Shown one piece after another: positions 1 to 8,052 of a DNA stretch of 64,000 nucleotides. The notes below the pieces were generated by a model. It ran no database searches and was not told the origin of the DNA. It was given only the letters and a program-made list of their open reading frames with translations. The stretch is taken from assembly GCA_039796575.1 (NCBI GenBank), contig JBDKJP010000046.1, positions 104,252 through 168,251 of the forward strand. The letters run 5' to 3'. Positions within the stretch are counted from its first letter, which is position 1. Each line of letters opens with the position of its first letter. This stretch comes from UBA668 sp039796575 (GTDB lineage: Bacteria; Actinomycetota; Acidimicrobiia; Acidimicrobiales; Ilumatobacteraceae). A program made the position numbers and the translations under genes.

Positions 1-478
1 GGTAGGCCATGGTGAGCGCCTCACCGAACCGCTTCGCCTCGTCGTAGCAGCTGCGCGGACCGATGGGATCGACGTTGCCGTGGTACGTCTCGGGCTGCGG
101 GTGCACCAACGGGTCGCCGTAGACCTCGCTGGTGGAGGTGATGAGGAACCGGGCGCCCTTGCGCAGCGCGAGGTCGAGCATGCGGCGCGTGCCGGTGGAG
201 CCGACCTCGAGGATCTCGATCGGGATGCGCAGGAAGTCGCTCGGCGAGGCCGGGCTGGCGAGGTGCATGACCAGGTCGACCGGGCCGTCGACGTCGAACG
301 GCTGCACGATGTCGTGCTCGAGCAGGTGGAAGTCGGGGTTCGCCATCAGCTCGGCAACGTTCTCGCGCCGCCCGGTGACGAGGTTGTCGACCGCCAGCAC
401 CGCATGGCCCTCGGCCAGCAGTCGTCGGCAGAGGTGCGACCCGATGAACCCGGCCCCGCCGGCGACCACGACCCTCAT
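1..478 (-). CDS. UDP-glucuronate decarboxylase-type epimerase (3' end outside window)
   Basis: This is the N-terminal ~159 residues of an extended short-chain dehydrogenase; the gene runs off the left edge of the window. It starts MRVVVAGGAGFIGSHL, with the GGAGFIGS dinucleotide-binding loop at residues 7-14. Further on it has VMHLASPASPSDF, a TSTSEVYG strand and YDEAKRF, giving the Tyr-x3-Lys catalytic pair. The ASPASP and SCYDEAKR wording is typical of UDP-xylose synthase, which converts UDP-glucuronate to UDP-xylose for cell-surface glycans. A GDP- or dTDP-sugar dehydratase is a less likely alternative. The ATG at 478 is preceded by a G-rich run. It reads in the same direction as the secreted protein gene upstream (41 nt gap) and lies close to galE. 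Confidence 0.85.
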   Translation of the reverse strand, partial: MRVVVAGGAGFIGSHLCRRLLAEGHAVLAVDNLVTGRRENVAELMANPDFHLLEHDIVQPFDVDGPVDLVMHLASPASPSDFLRIPIEILEVGSTGTRRMLDLALRKGARFLITSTSEVYGDPLVHPQPETYHGNVDPIGPRSCYDEAKRFGEALTMAY

Positions 479-519
479 CCCCGCCCCCGACGCATCACGG
501 GCGACATGGTATCGGCGGG

Positions 520-2460
520 TCAGTTCACCCAGCCCATCAGGTCGACGGTCATCACCGTGCCGCCGGCGGCGAACAGGTTCACCGTGCCGTCGGCACCGAT
601 GGGCACGAACGCGAGGCTCGCCACCGGCGCGTTGACCACCCAGTTCACGTTCGACGAGGTCGGTCGTTGCGCACCCGAATAGACCGTGATGTGTGCGCTC
701 GACGTCGTCGAGTTCGAGGTGACGAGCAGGAACGCACCCTTCGCTCCGCTGGCCGGCACGCCACCCACGCCCGCCACCTTCAGCGACCGTGTCGTGCCCG
801 CCGGCGTGGACGTGGGGTTCAGCAGCCGCGTCGCGGGCAGGGGCGTGGTGACGCCACCCGACCCGGCCGCCGCCGTGGCGTACCCCGCGACGTCGAAGAT
901 CACGTTGCCGTTGCCACCCGCGTGCAGCACCGACCAGTCGCCGTTCGCATCGGTCGGCGCCGACGCCATGTTCGAACGTGCCGTACCGACCACGGTGTTG
1001 ATCGACGACGCGGCCGGTCGTGCGAGACCGGCGGGCCACACGACGTCGAACCCGGGCGACGAGGCGTTCACCGACGTGAGCACACCGAGCACCGCCGTCG
1101 CGTCCGCGGGCACGGCCACACCGTCGGCGGCGGGCAGCAGTCGCTGCTCGCCGTTGGCCATCAGGGCGGCCGTGGTGTTGGTGCCGTTCCTGGTGTCGAA
1201 CACGCGCGCCGGGCTGACCGGCACGAGGCGCGAGCCGCCCTGCGACGGCTGCGTGGAGTCGACCCAGCCGACCACGTCGACGATGACGTGCACCGCGGCG
1301 AACGAGACGTTGTCGAGGCGGATGCGGCCTCCGACGCCGACCTTCAACAACTGCATCGACGCCCGCGTGTCACCTGCCCTGAAGTACACGCCGGGTGACT
1401 GGCCGTTCGCCGCAGGGAAGGAGCTCTGGTCCTGGAACACCGACGTGCGCGGTGGCTTCGGGAACAGCCGCAACGACCCCGCGGACGCGCCGCTGATGAC
1501 GGTGACATTGGCCAGCACGGCGCTCACGCCGGTGGTGGGCACACCACCCTTGCCGGTCACCATGAACTCGTGGTTCACCTTCGCGGCGAGGCGGTTCACC
1601 GGGTTCGGGTCACCGAGGCGACCGTCGCCCGGCTTCACCGCGGTGGAGATGCCCACACCGCGGCGGGTGTCGACGATGCGCGACGGCGACAGCGGGTGGA
1701 ACTTGCCCGACGGGTTCTGCAACGAGCCCGAGAACTGGCATTCGTCCATCCCGAAGCACCAGGCGTCGAGATCGATGTCGTACGTGGTGTCACCGGACAG
1801 GTTGAGCAGACCGATGGCCTGGCGCCCCGTGGTCTTGTCGGTGATGAACAGGATGTACTGGCCGTTCCAGAGCGGCCCGGTCGCGTACGACGACCCGGAG
1901 CTCGCGCCCGCCGTGAACGCGTCGAGCAGGTAGCCCGTGTTGGTGCGCTGCTGACCGGTGGTCTGGAAGATCTCGAACCCCACCCGGCCCGACGTGACGG
2001 CCGAGCTCGACAGCACGCGGCCGAGGAACCGGCCACCGTTCACCGACGGCACCGTCGGGAACTGCACCATGCCGATGTTCTGCCCGGCGAACGGCGGGTT
2101 GATGCGGATGGCCACACCGGCCGTCATCGAGCCGGTGCCGCAGCCCCACACACCCTTGTAGAACTCCAACCGCACCTGCGTGAGGTTGTACGGCGACGAG
2201 ATGCCCACCGGGTTCGGCAGGATGGGCTGGTTGTTGCACACCGAGCTGGGGTACTCGTAGAACTGCTCGTAGTTGCCGCCCGCCGTGGTGGGCGACACGT
2301 GGTCGACACCCAGTCGGAACTGACCGGCCGGCAGCTGCCAGCTGATCGAGAACGACGTGGCCGCCTCGACGCGCACGGCCGGGGGCACGACGATGCCCAA
2401 CACGACCGCGAGCGCGGCGAACAGGACGGTGCGCAGGGGGGATCTCGACGTGGACTTCAT
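520..2460 (-). CDS. Large secreted protein with repeated beta-rich C-terminal modules
   Basis: The 646-residue product has a signal peptide (basic start, hydrophobic stretch, cleavage near residue 34 at VEAA/TS). An N-terminal region of unknown type spans about 35-250 and has several Cys. Three degenerate modules follow, each opening with a phrase like SPSRIVDTR, SPARVFDTR or PATRLLNPT, and containing GVGGVP followed by AVLANVT-like strands. Such modules are common in secreted actinobacterial proteins of unknown function. A related module set occurs in the protein encoded at 55415-57475. I see no catalytic motif, so a surface or extracellular binding role is inference. Start: ATG, with an AT-containing box 8 nt upstream. 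Confidence 0.75.
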   Translation of the reverse strand: MKSTSRSPLRTVLFAALAVVLGIVVPPAVRVEAATSFSISWQLPAGQFRLGVDHVSPTTAGGNYEQFYEYPSSVCNNQPILPNPVGISSPYNLTQVRLEFYKGVWGCGTGSMTAGVAIRINPPFAGQNIGMVQFPTVPSVNGGRFLGRVLSSSAVTSGRVGFEIFQTTGQQRTNTGYLLDAFTAGASSGSSYATGPLWNGQYILFITDKTTGRQAIGLLNLSGDTTYDIDLDAWCFGMDECQFSGSLQNPSGKFHPLSPSRIVDTRRGVGISTAVKPGDGRLGDPNPVNRLAAKVNHEFMVTGKGGVPTTGVSAVLANVTVISGASAGSLRLFPKPPRTSVFQDQSSFPAANGQSPGVYFRAGDTRASMQLLKVGVGGRIRLDNVSFAAVHVIVDVVGWVDSTQPSQGGSRLVPVSPARVFDTRNGTNTTAALMANGEQRLLPAADGVAVPADATAVLGVLTSVNASSPGFDVVWPAGLARPAASSINTVVGTARSNMASAPTDANGDWSVLHAGGNGNVIFDVAGYATAAAGSGGVTTPLPATRLLNPTSTPAGTTRSLKVAGVGGVPASGAKGAFLLVTSNSTTSSAHITVYSGAQRPTSSNVNWVVNAPVASLAFVPIGADGTVNLFAAGGTVMTVDLMGWVN

Positions 2461-2468
2461 CTCACTTC

Positions 2469-2474
2469 AGTATC
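2469..2474 (-). promoter_or_regulatory. Possible -10 box of the secreted protein gene
   Basis: On the minus strand GATACT ends 8 nt before the ATG at 2460, consistent with a leaderless transcript. The match to TAnnnT is imperfect. Confidence 0.35.
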
Positions 2475-2503
2475 GGCGCGGAACGTGCCGATCATGAGGT
2501 CGT

Positions 2504-2509
2504 TACCAT
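2504..2509 (+). promoter_or_regulatory. Possible -10 box of galE
   Basis: TACCAT lies 37 nt before the chosen galE ATG. A start site about 7 nt downstream would give a ~30-nt leader carrying the AGGAG ribosome binding site at 2536-2540. Confidence 0.35.
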
Positions 2510-2546
2510 GCCTTGGCAGAACCTGCGACGTGTACAGGAGACGAGA

Positions 2547-3530
2547 ATGAGCGTGTTGGTCACCGGCGGCGCCGGCTACATCGGGTCGCACACGGTGCGC
2601 CAGCTGGTCGCACGCGGCGACGACGTGGTGGTGCTCGACTCGATGGAGTACGGCAACGAAGCAGCGCTGCTGGGCACCGAGCTGGTGGTGGGCGACATCG
2701 CCGACCAGGCCCTCGTCACCGACCTGTGCCGGCGCCGAGGGGTCACCCAGGTGGTGCACTTCGCCGCCTACAAGGCCGTCGGCGAGTCGATGGAGCAGCC
2801 CGGCCGGTACTGGCGCAACAACGTCAGCGGCTCGGTCGCCCTCGTCGAGGCGCTGCTCGCGGCCGATGTGCGTGAGCTGGTGTTCTCGTCGTCGTGCTCC
2901 GTGTACGGCACGCCGCCGCGGGTGCCGGTCGACGAGACCGCGCCCATCGCCCCCGAGAGCGTGTACGCCGAGACCAAGGCGATGGTCGAGCGGGTGCTGT
3001 TCTGGTACGGCCAGACCAAGGGCCTCCGTTCGGTCAGCCTGCGCTACTTCAACGCCGCCGGCGCCAGCACCGACGGCGTCATCGGCGAGGACTGGGCCCG
3101 GTCCCAGAACCTGGTGCCACTCGTGATGAAGGCCGCGCTCGGCAAGGCGCCGGCGGTACAGGTGTTCGGCACCGACTACCCCACCCCCGACGGCACCTGC
3201 ATCCGCGACTACATCCACATCGAGGACCTCGCGGCCGCGCACCTCAAGTCGCTCGACCACCTCGCAGCCGGCGGCGACACCGTGGCCCTCAACGTCGGCA
3301 CGGGCGCCGGCAGCAGCGTGCTGCAGGTCATCGAGGCCACCGAGCGCATCAGCGGGCGCGAGGTGCCGAAGGTGCTCACCGACCGCCGCGCCGGCGACCC
3401 CGTCGTGTCGTTCGCCGATCCGGCCACGGTGCAGCGCGTGCTCGGCTGGACCGCAACCCGCGGCCTCGACGACATCATCGCCAGCGCGTGGCAGTGGCAC
3501 TCCACGCACCCCGACGGCTACGCCTCCTGA
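2547..3530 (+). CDS. galE: UDP-glucose 4-epimerase
   Basis: The 327-residue enzyme interconverts UDP-glucose and UDP-galactose with bound NAD. The Rossmann loop TGGAGYIGS is at residues 6-14. SSSCSVYG supplies the catalytic Ser region near 115-117, and the Tyr140-x3-Lys144 pair sits in VYAETKAM. FNAAGAS and the C-terminal GDP(V)VSFADP segment are as in GalE. The length fits the family. I chose the ATG at 2547 because AGGAG lies 6 nt before it; an in-frame ATG 39 nt upstream would add 13 residues before the canonical start. The convergent neighbour begins 15 nt after the stop. It probably feeds galactose into surface glycans, as does the decarboxylase at the window edge. Confidence 0.92.
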   Translation: MSVLVTGGAGYIGSHTVRQLVARGDDVVVLDSMEYGNEAALLGTELVVGDIADQALVTDLCRRRGVTQVVHFAAYKAVGESMEQPGRYWRNNVSGSVALVEALLAADVRELVFSSSCSVYGTPPRVPVDETAPIAPESVYAETKAMVERVLFWYGQTKGLRSVSLRYFNAAGASTDGVIGEDWARSQNLVPLVMKAALGKAPAVQVFGTDYPTPDGTCIRDYIHIEDLAAAHLKSLDHLAAGGDTVALNVGTGAGSSVLQVIEATERISGREVPKVLTDRRAGDPVVSFADPATVQRVLGWTATRGLDDIIASAWQWHSTHPDGYAS

Positions 3531-3545
3531 CTTCGCGGTCGCGAC

Positions 3546-4301
3546 TCAGGCCTGTTGCACGCGCTGACGGTCGAGCCAGCCCAGCAACACGGCCGTGGCC
3601 CGCGGGTCGTGCCGCAGGCGGTGCCCCGCGCCGTTGATGACGCGCAGCTCGGCCGAGCCGTGCGCCTCGGCCAACTGGCGCGCGTCGGCCGTCGGCACGC
3701 TTTCGTCGTCGTCGCCGTGCATCACCAGCAGCGGCCGCGGGGCGAAGCGGCGGGCGGCGTCGGCGGGCCGGAAGCGGCGAAACTCGCGCGCCCACTCGTC
3801 GAAGTTGCGCGGGAACCCGGGTGTGCGGATGGCGCCGATCTCGCGGGCGTGCTCGAGGAAGCGGCGCGGTTGCGCGGCCCAGTCGTCGAAGTCGGCGCGC
3901 GGGCTGAGCAACGCCGCCCCACGCACCCGCGGGTCGTCGGCGGCGACGCACGTGGCGATGGAGCCACCGGTGTTGGTGCCCACCAACCAGATGCTCGCCG
4001 GCGACGTCTCCTCGATGAGGTGATCGATCGCGGCGCGCAGGTCGTCGACCCACCCCTGCAGCGAGAAGTCGCCCTCGCTGGTGCCACAGCCGCGGAAGGT
4101 GAACGTCATGGCCACCCAACCGAGCTCGTTGGCGACGCGGTCGACGAGCTCCGGGAAGGTGCCGGCGCTCTGGCGCGCGTCGAGCGGGCCGATGGGGAAG
4201 CCGTGGCAGAGGATGAGCCCGGGCAGCGGACCGGCGTGACCGGACGGCACCGACAGGTACCGCGCGAGCTGCAGCCCCTGCGACTGGAAGCTCCCGTTCA
4301 C
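3546..4301 (-). CDS. Alpha/beta-hydrolase-fold protein lacking the usual Ser nucleophile
   Basis: The 251-residue product has the alpha/beta hydrolase layout: LILCHGFP oxyanion region (~29-36), FTFRGCGTSEG, a nucleophile-elbow segment LVGTNTGGS (107-114), MHGDDDESVP with the acid (~197) and NGAGHRLR with His227. The elbow reads G-T-Asn110-T-G where Ser, Cys or Asp is expected. The codon is AAC, so hydrolase activity by the usual mechanism is doubtful. Sequence resembles acyl-peptide or dienelactone hydrolase-like proteins. The GTG start is 19 nt after the stop of the small gene at 4321-4545, suggesting co-transcription. Confidence 0.75.
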   Translation of the reverse strand: MNGSFQSQGLQLARYLSVPSGHAGPLPGLILCHGFPIGPLDARQSAGTFPELVDRVANELGWVAMTFTFRGCGTSEGDFSLQGWVDDLRAAIDHLIEETSPASIWLVGTNTGGSIATCVAADDPRVRGAALLSPRADFDDWAAQPRRFLEHAREIGAIRTPGFPRNFDEWAREFRRFRPADAARRFAPRPLLVMHGDDDESVPTADARQLAEAHGSAELRVINGAGHRLRHDPRATAVLLGWLDRQRVQQA

Positions 4302-4320
4302 GTCGCGACGGCCAGAGGGA

Positions 4321-4545
4321 TCAGGCCCGCGGCTTGCGGTTGCGGCGCGTGACGCCCGGCTCCGCCAGCGTGTAGCCGCGGTTGCGGGCCTCGGCCAGGG
4401 TGTCGGGGCCGAAGCACAGGCCCACGTCGGCGCCGACGACCTCGTCGATGACGGCCTCGTCGGTCCACGTGTCGAGGTCGTAGACCAGCTGCGTGCGCTT
4501 GTCGCCGATGAAGCGGGAATGTTCGAAGCGGGAGGGCCGTTCCAT
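4321..4545 (-). CDS. Hypothetical protein, 74 aa
   Basis: A small soluble protein beginning MERPSRFEHSRFIGDKRTQ and ending in a basic tail (TRRNRKPRA). I do not recognise a family. The middle is acidic (DTWTDEAVIDEVVGAD), followed by GLCFGPDTLAEARNRGY. It starts at ATG 4545, 11 nt after the stop of the membrane-anchored protein upstream. The three genes from 5045 down to 3546 are tightly packed on one strand and probably form one transcript. Codon use matches the neighbours, so I take it as real. Confidence 0.6.
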   Translation of the reverse strand: MERPSRFEHSRFIGDKRTQLVYDLDTWTDEAVIDEVVGADVGLCFGPDTLAEARNRGYTLAEPGVTRRNRKPRA

Positions 4546-4556
4546 GGCCGCCGACG

Positions 4557-5045
4557 CTACTCGCCCGACCCCGACGGCGGGAAGACCGGTGCGTCGTCGG
4601 GCGGTGCCATGGGGCCGACGGCACCGATGGCCTCGAAGTACGCGAGGTGCGCGGTGACCACGTTGACCGCGTCGACGTCGTCGAGGATCTGCACGCCGTG
4701 GGCCTCCGCCTCGCCGAGCAGATAGGCCGTGAGGTTGTCCTCGCTGATGACCACGGGGTCGAGGATGTCCTGTCGACGATCGACCACGTTGGTGGGCTGC
4801 AACCCCTTCGAGTGCAGCCACTGCATGTGGAACGTGAGCAGCAGCTCGAGCTCGTCGGGAGTGAGGCGCGCCTGCGTGGACTCGGGCATGTACTCGGCGA
4901 CGAACTCCATCGCCTCCTCGGGGATGTACACCGAGCGGGGCGCCACGGCGTCGAGGCGGTGGGCTTCGCGCCCCACCACGACGGCGGCCAGGACGAACAC
5001 CAGGACGGCTGCGACGAGCAGGTACACGAGCACCGTGGAGGACAC
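4557..5045 (-). CDS. Membrane-anchored hypothetical protein
   Basis: A 162-residue protein with one N-terminal transmembrane helix (about residues 4-24, LVYLLVAAVLVFVLAAVVVG) and a mostly acidic, helical soluble part (PDELELLLTFHMQWLHSKGL, EDNLTAYLLGEAEAHG). No family recognised. I chose the GTG at 5045 (VSSTVLVYLL) because a TAGGGT box ends exactly 7 nt upstream, the spacing seen at other leaderless genes here. A GTG 9 nt further upstream (VADVSS) is the alternative. It heads a three-gene minus-strand cluster. Confidence 0.6.
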   Translation of the reverse strand: MSSTVLVYLLVAAVLVFVLAAVVVGREAHRLDAVAPRSVYIPEEAMEFVAEYMPESTQARLTPDELELLLTFHMQWLHSKGLQPTNVVDRRQDILDPVVISEDNLTAYLLGEAEAHGVQILDDVDAVNVVTAHLAYFEAIGAVGPMAPPDDAPVFPPSGSGE

Positions 5046-5052
5046 GTCCGCC

Positions 5053-5058
5053 ACCCTA
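5053..5058 (-). promoter_or_regulatory. -10 box of a leaderless promoter
   Basis: Minus-strand TAGGGT ends 7 nt before GTG 5045, leaving no room for a leader. Confidence 0.5.
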
Positions 5059-5076
5059 CCGGTCCGGAAAACGCGA

Positions 5077-5110
5077 CGAGCGGTGCAGCGCCGAGGCACT
5101 GCACCGCTCG
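5077..5110 (-). terminator. Intrinsic terminator after the acyl-CoA dehydrogenase gene
   Basis: A perfect 12-bp inverted repeat (5077-5088 with 5099-5110, 10-nt loop) lies 30 nt beyond the acyl-CoA dehydrogenase stop. On the minus strand it is followed, after a few bases, by TTTT. It also separates that gene from the downstream minus-strand cluster. Confidence 0.7.
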
Positions 5111-5140
5111 AAGCGACGTTCGATCAGCGTGATCGGCGGA

Positions 5141-6256
5141 TCAGATGCCGATGCGCTGCGCGAGGAGCTCGCGGTGGTAGGTGGGGTCACCGAACAGCAG
5201 CTCGCTGCTCTTCGCACGCTTGAAGTACAGGTGCGCCGGGTGCTCCCAGGTGAAGCCGATGCCACCGTGGATCTGGATGTTCTCGGCCGTGGCGTGGAAG
5301 TACGCCTCGCTGCAGTAGGCCTTGGCGAGCGACGCCACCGAGGGCAGCTCGTCGTTCATCTCGGCCGCGCACCACATGCCGTAGTACGCCGCGCTCTTGG
5401 CCGACTCGACCTCGAGCAGCATGTCGGCGCACTTGTGCTTGATGGCCTGGAACGAACCGATCGGACGGCCGAACTGCACGCGCACCTTGGCGTACTCGAC
5501 GGCCATCTCGAGCACCTTCTGGGCGCCACCGACCTGCTCGGCGGCGAGGCCGACGGCAGCGAGGTCGAGCACGGTGTTGAGGACGGCCCAGCCCTGGCCC
5601 TCGGCGCCGAGGAGCGTGGCGGGCGTGTTCGAGAACTCGAGCTTCGCCTGCTTGCGGGTCTGGTCCATGGTGCTGAGCGCGGTGCGGGTGAGGCCCGCCG
5701 CGTCGCCGGCCACCGTGAACAGGCTCACACCACCGGGGGTGCGGGCGGCCACGATGATGAGGTTGGCGGTGTGACCGTCGAGCACGAACATCTTCGTGCC
5801 GTTGAGGGTCCAGTCGCTGCCCGAGCCCGAGGCCTGCATCGTGATGCCGGCTTCGTCCCACTTGCCGCTCGGCTCGGTGAACGCCACGGTGGCGATGGTC
5901 TCGCCGGCGGCGATGCCGGGGAGGTGCGCGGCCTTGGCGGCGTCGTCACCCGAGTGGATGAGGGTGTTGGCGGCGAGCACCACGGTGCTGAAGAACGGGG
6001 CGCACAGCAGCGAGCGGCCCATCTCCTCGAGCACGATGCCGAGCTCGACGTAGCTGTAGCCGCTGCCGCCGAACTCCTCGGGGACGATGAGGCCCTGGAG
6101 GCCCATCTGCTCACCCATCTGGCTCCAGACGGCGGCGTCGAAGCCGGCCTCGGTCTCCATCTGCTCGCGCACGGCTTCCTCGGCGCTCTTGGCCTCGAGG
6201 AACTGACGCACGGTCTTGCGGAGTTCTTCCTGTTCTTCGGTGAAGGCAAAGTTCAT
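5141..6256 (-). CDS. Acyl-CoA dehydrogenase
   Basis: A 371-residue flavoenzyme that introduces a double bond into acyl-CoA thioesters, passing electrons to ETF. It starts MNFAFTEEQEELRKTVRQFLE, the usual N-terminal helix. Other family features are GGSGYSYVELGIVLEEMGR, the middle beta domain with FTEPSG, the FAD/CoA segment VRVQFGRPIGSFQAIKHKCADM, and the C-terminal IHGGIGFTWEHPAHLYFKRAK. Length is normal. Substrate cannot be read from sequence; relatives act on steroid side chains or branched acyl-CoA. The start at 6256 matches the family, while in-frame upstream sequence overlaps the divergent antitoxin promoter. An intrinsic terminator follows. Confidence 0.88.
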   Translation of the reverse strand: MNFAFTEEQEELRKTVRQFLEAKSAEEAVREQMETEAGFDAAVWSQMGEQMGLQGLIVPEEFGGSGYSYVELGIVLEEMGRSLLCAPFFSTVVLAANTLIHSGDDAAKAAHLPGIAAGETIATVAFTEPSGKWDEAGITMQASGSGSDWTLNGTKMFVLDGHTANLIIVAARTPGGVSLFTVAGDAAGLTRTALSTMDQTRKQAKLEFSNTPATLLGAEGQGWAVLNTVLDLAAVGLAAEQVGGAQKVLEMAVEYAKVRVQFGRPIGSFQAIKHKCADMLLEVESAKSAAYYGMWCAAEMNDELPSVASLAKAYCSEAYFHATAENIQIHGGIGFTWEHPAHLYFKRAKSSELLFGDPTYHRELLAQRIGI

Positions 6257-6300
6257 GGCGGTGATCGTGGCGCGCTCGGCGGGGACCGCGCCACTCGAAG

Positions 6301-6320
6301 TGTGTACACTTGCGTACACA
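6301..6320 (+). promoter_or_regulatory. Autoregulatory operator and -10 box of the toxin-antitoxin operon
   Basis: A perfect inverted repeat, TGTGTAC (6301-6307) and GTACACA (6314-6320) with 6 nt between, ends on the A of the antitoxin ATG. TACACT at 6305-6310 lies inside it and ends 9 nt before the ATG, so a bound antitoxin would cover a leaderless promoter. Confidence 0.6.
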
Positions 6321-6589
6321 TGGTGGGTGTCCGCGAGCTCCGGGCCGATCTGGCCGCACACGTCCGTCGGGCGGGCGCCGGTCAACGCGTCGTGGTCAGC
6401 ATCGGCGGTCGCGACGTCGCCCAGCTCGGCCCGGTGCAGGCCACCGACGGGCAGACCGTGCTGGCCGACCTCGTCACCGCCGGCCTCGTCATCGCGCCAC
6501 GCCGCACCGATGCCGCCCGACCGGCGACGGCCATCCCCGTGTGGAGCGGCGTGCGCCTCGACCGCGCTCTGAAGGAGCTGCGCGGATGA
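6320..6589 (+). CDS. Phd/YefM-like antitoxin
   Basis: The 89-residue protein starts MVGVRELRADLAAHVRRAGAGQ and continues with VVVSIGGRDVAQLGPV. This is the Phd-type N-terminal DNA-binding fold, in which the protein dimerises and represses its own promoter. The C-terminal part (PVWSGVRLDRALKELRG) is the likely toxin-binding tail. Its last codons overlap the toxin start as ATGA. A perfect palindrome overlaps its promoter and start codon. Phd-like antitoxins commonly pair with PIN toxins in actinobacteria. Confidence 0.82.
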   Translation: MVGVRELRADLAAHVRRAGAGQRVVVSIGGRDVAQLGPVQATDGQTVLADLVTAGLVIAPRRTDAARPATAIPVWSGVRLDRALKELRG

Positions 6590-6984
6590 CCGTGTTCTTC
6601 GACACCAGCGCCGTGATGGCGCTGCACATCGAGTCGCCGCTGCGCGCGCTGGCGGCGGCCGAGCTGGCGCAGCCGACGTGCGTGAGCGCGATGGCGCTCA
6701 CCGAGGCGCTCGCCCTCATCGCCAAGCTCACCGACGAACCGGTGGTGCAGGCCGATCTCGAGGACGTGCTGCGCCTGCAGTGGGACCGCTACGCGGTGGT
6801 GCCCGTCGACCAACGCTGCCTCGACCGCGCGGCCCAGCTGCTGCGCGAGCAACCCCTCCGACTGGCCGACGCCATCCACCTCGCCGCCGCTGACCGGCTC
6901 CCCCGGCCCGTCACCTACGTCACGTTCGACCCGGGTCAGATCCCGGTCGCGTTGAGCATGGGCTTCGACGTCGTCTCGTCGTGA
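6586..6984 (+). CDS. vapC: PIN-domain ribonuclease toxin (VapC type)
   Basis: A 132-residue PIN protein, expected to cleave RNA with Mg2+ held by four acidic residues. All four are visible: Asp6 in VFFDTSAV, Glu40 in ALTEALAL, Asp95 in RLADAIHLA and Asp115 in VTFDPG. The length is that of VapC toxins. It overlaps the antitoxin stop by 4 nt (ATGA), which ties its synthesis to the antitoxin's. Nothing suggests inactivation. The tRNA or rRNA target cannot be inferred. Confidence 0.88.
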   Translation: MTVFFDTSAVMALHIESPLRALAAAELAQPTCVSAMALTEALALIAKLTDEPVVQADLEDVLRLQWDRYAVVPVDQRCLDRAAQLLREQPLRLADAIHLAAADRLPRPVTYVTFDPGQIPVALSMGFDVVSS

Positions 6985-6987
6985 GGG

Positions 6988-7062
6988 GCTTCTGGGCGTC
7001 ATCCGTCCCACATCCGCTTCTGGGCGGGATGCGTCCCGGAAACCGGGACGCATCCCGCCCAG
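6988..7062. repeat. Tandem imperfect repeat ending in a 20-bp perfect hairpin
   Basis: Two 23-bp copies of a GCTTCTGGGCG-type unit start at 6988 and 7016. The second forms the left arm (7020-7039) of a perfect 20-bp inverted repeat with 7043-7062 and a 3-nt AAA loop. It lies between the toxin stop and the lipoprotein gene. No T-run follows, so it is either a T-less terminator or a REP-like element. Confidence 0.75.
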
Positions 7063-7137
7063 TTGGGCAGTTCGACCCTGGCGACCGCCGACGACAGGCG
7101 GTCAAATGAGCGTGACCCGACCAGAGGGGGAGCCACC

Positions 7138-8046
7138 ATGCGTCGCCGACATCGCACGATCGCCGCTGTCGTGTCGCTCCTCGCGGGGCTGACGGCATGC
7201 GGCTCGTCAGCCACCCTGACGGAGGCGACCACCGCGTCCGCCGTCGAGACCACCATCACGACGGCGGCACCCACCACCACTGCTGCGCCGACGACGACGG
7301 CGGCTGCCACCTCCACCACCATGCCGGCGAGCGAGGCAGGCTGGACGGCGTTCGACCCCTACGACATCGGCATGCCGGTCGCAGTGCCGTGCTGCGCCTC
7401 GAACTGGTACGACATGGCGGCCTCGCCTGCGTTCCCGACAGCCGGGGCACCGCTCGCCGACGGCGTGTACCGGATCGACTGGGAGTGGCCGGTTGCGCCG
7501 GCCACCACGGTGACCGCGACGCTGCGCCGGTTCGCACCGTGCAGCGACCTGCCGGAGACGGCGTGCGAGGCGCCACCGGAGGGGATGGCGTTCGAACCGA
7601 CGGACGTCGGGGTCGACCCGACGGACGAGTACGGCGTCACCCTGCAGCTCGACGCCTCACTCACGGTCGTGCTGGGCGGTTTCAACGGCTGGGAGGCCGA
7701 CGGGAGCTACGCCGTCGGCAACGGGCTCGACCTGCTGGACCTGGTCACCGCCATCGACGCCGACTTCGAGGTCGCGATCATGCAGCCCCACCTCGCGGGT
7801 GTCGCCGACGGTGACATCGCCGCCGGGCTCGTCGCGGTCCCCGCACACGGGTTCGGGCCGGCACCGGACGACGTCATGCTCCTCGCCGATTCCCACGCGG
7901 ATGCGCCGCCGCTGCTCTTCCAGACACTCCTCTACAACTGGGATGCACCCGACGCGTCGCGCGGTAGCGATGTCCTCGGCCCGATCGCACTGAAGGTCGA
8001 GGGAGGCGAGTACACGGTCACCGTGTACGCCGGCTTCTACAGCTGA
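7138..8046 (+). CDS. Secreted lipoprotein of unknown function
   Basis: The 302-residue product begins MRRRHRTIAAVVSLLAGLTACGSS: a basic n-region, hydrophobic core and lipobox LTAC, so Cys21 should be lipidated and anchored outside the membrane. A Thr/Ala-rich, low-complexity linker follows (about residues 25-63). The globular domain has paired Cys (PCCASNWY; CSDLPETAC), which suggests disulfides, and no motif that I recognise. The start is set by AGGGGG about 8 nt upstream. It is separated from the toxin-antitoxin pair by a long hairpin and probably has its own promoter. Confidence 0.75.
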   Translation: MRRRHRTIAAVVSLLAGLTACGSSATLTEATTASAVETTITTAAPTTTAAPTTTAAATSTTMPASEAGWTAFDPYDIGMPVAVPCCASNWYDMAASPAFPTAGAPLADGVYRIDWEWPVAPATTVTATLRRFAPCSDLPETACEAPPEGMAFEPTDVGVDPTDEYGVTLQLDASLTVVLGGFNGWEADGSYAVGNGLDLLDLVTAIDADFEVAIMQPHLAGVADGDIAAGLVAVPAHGFGPAPDDVMLLADSHADAPPLLFQTLLYNWDAPDASRGSDVLGPIALKVEGGEYTVTVYAGFYS

Positions 8047-8052
8047 TCGCTG

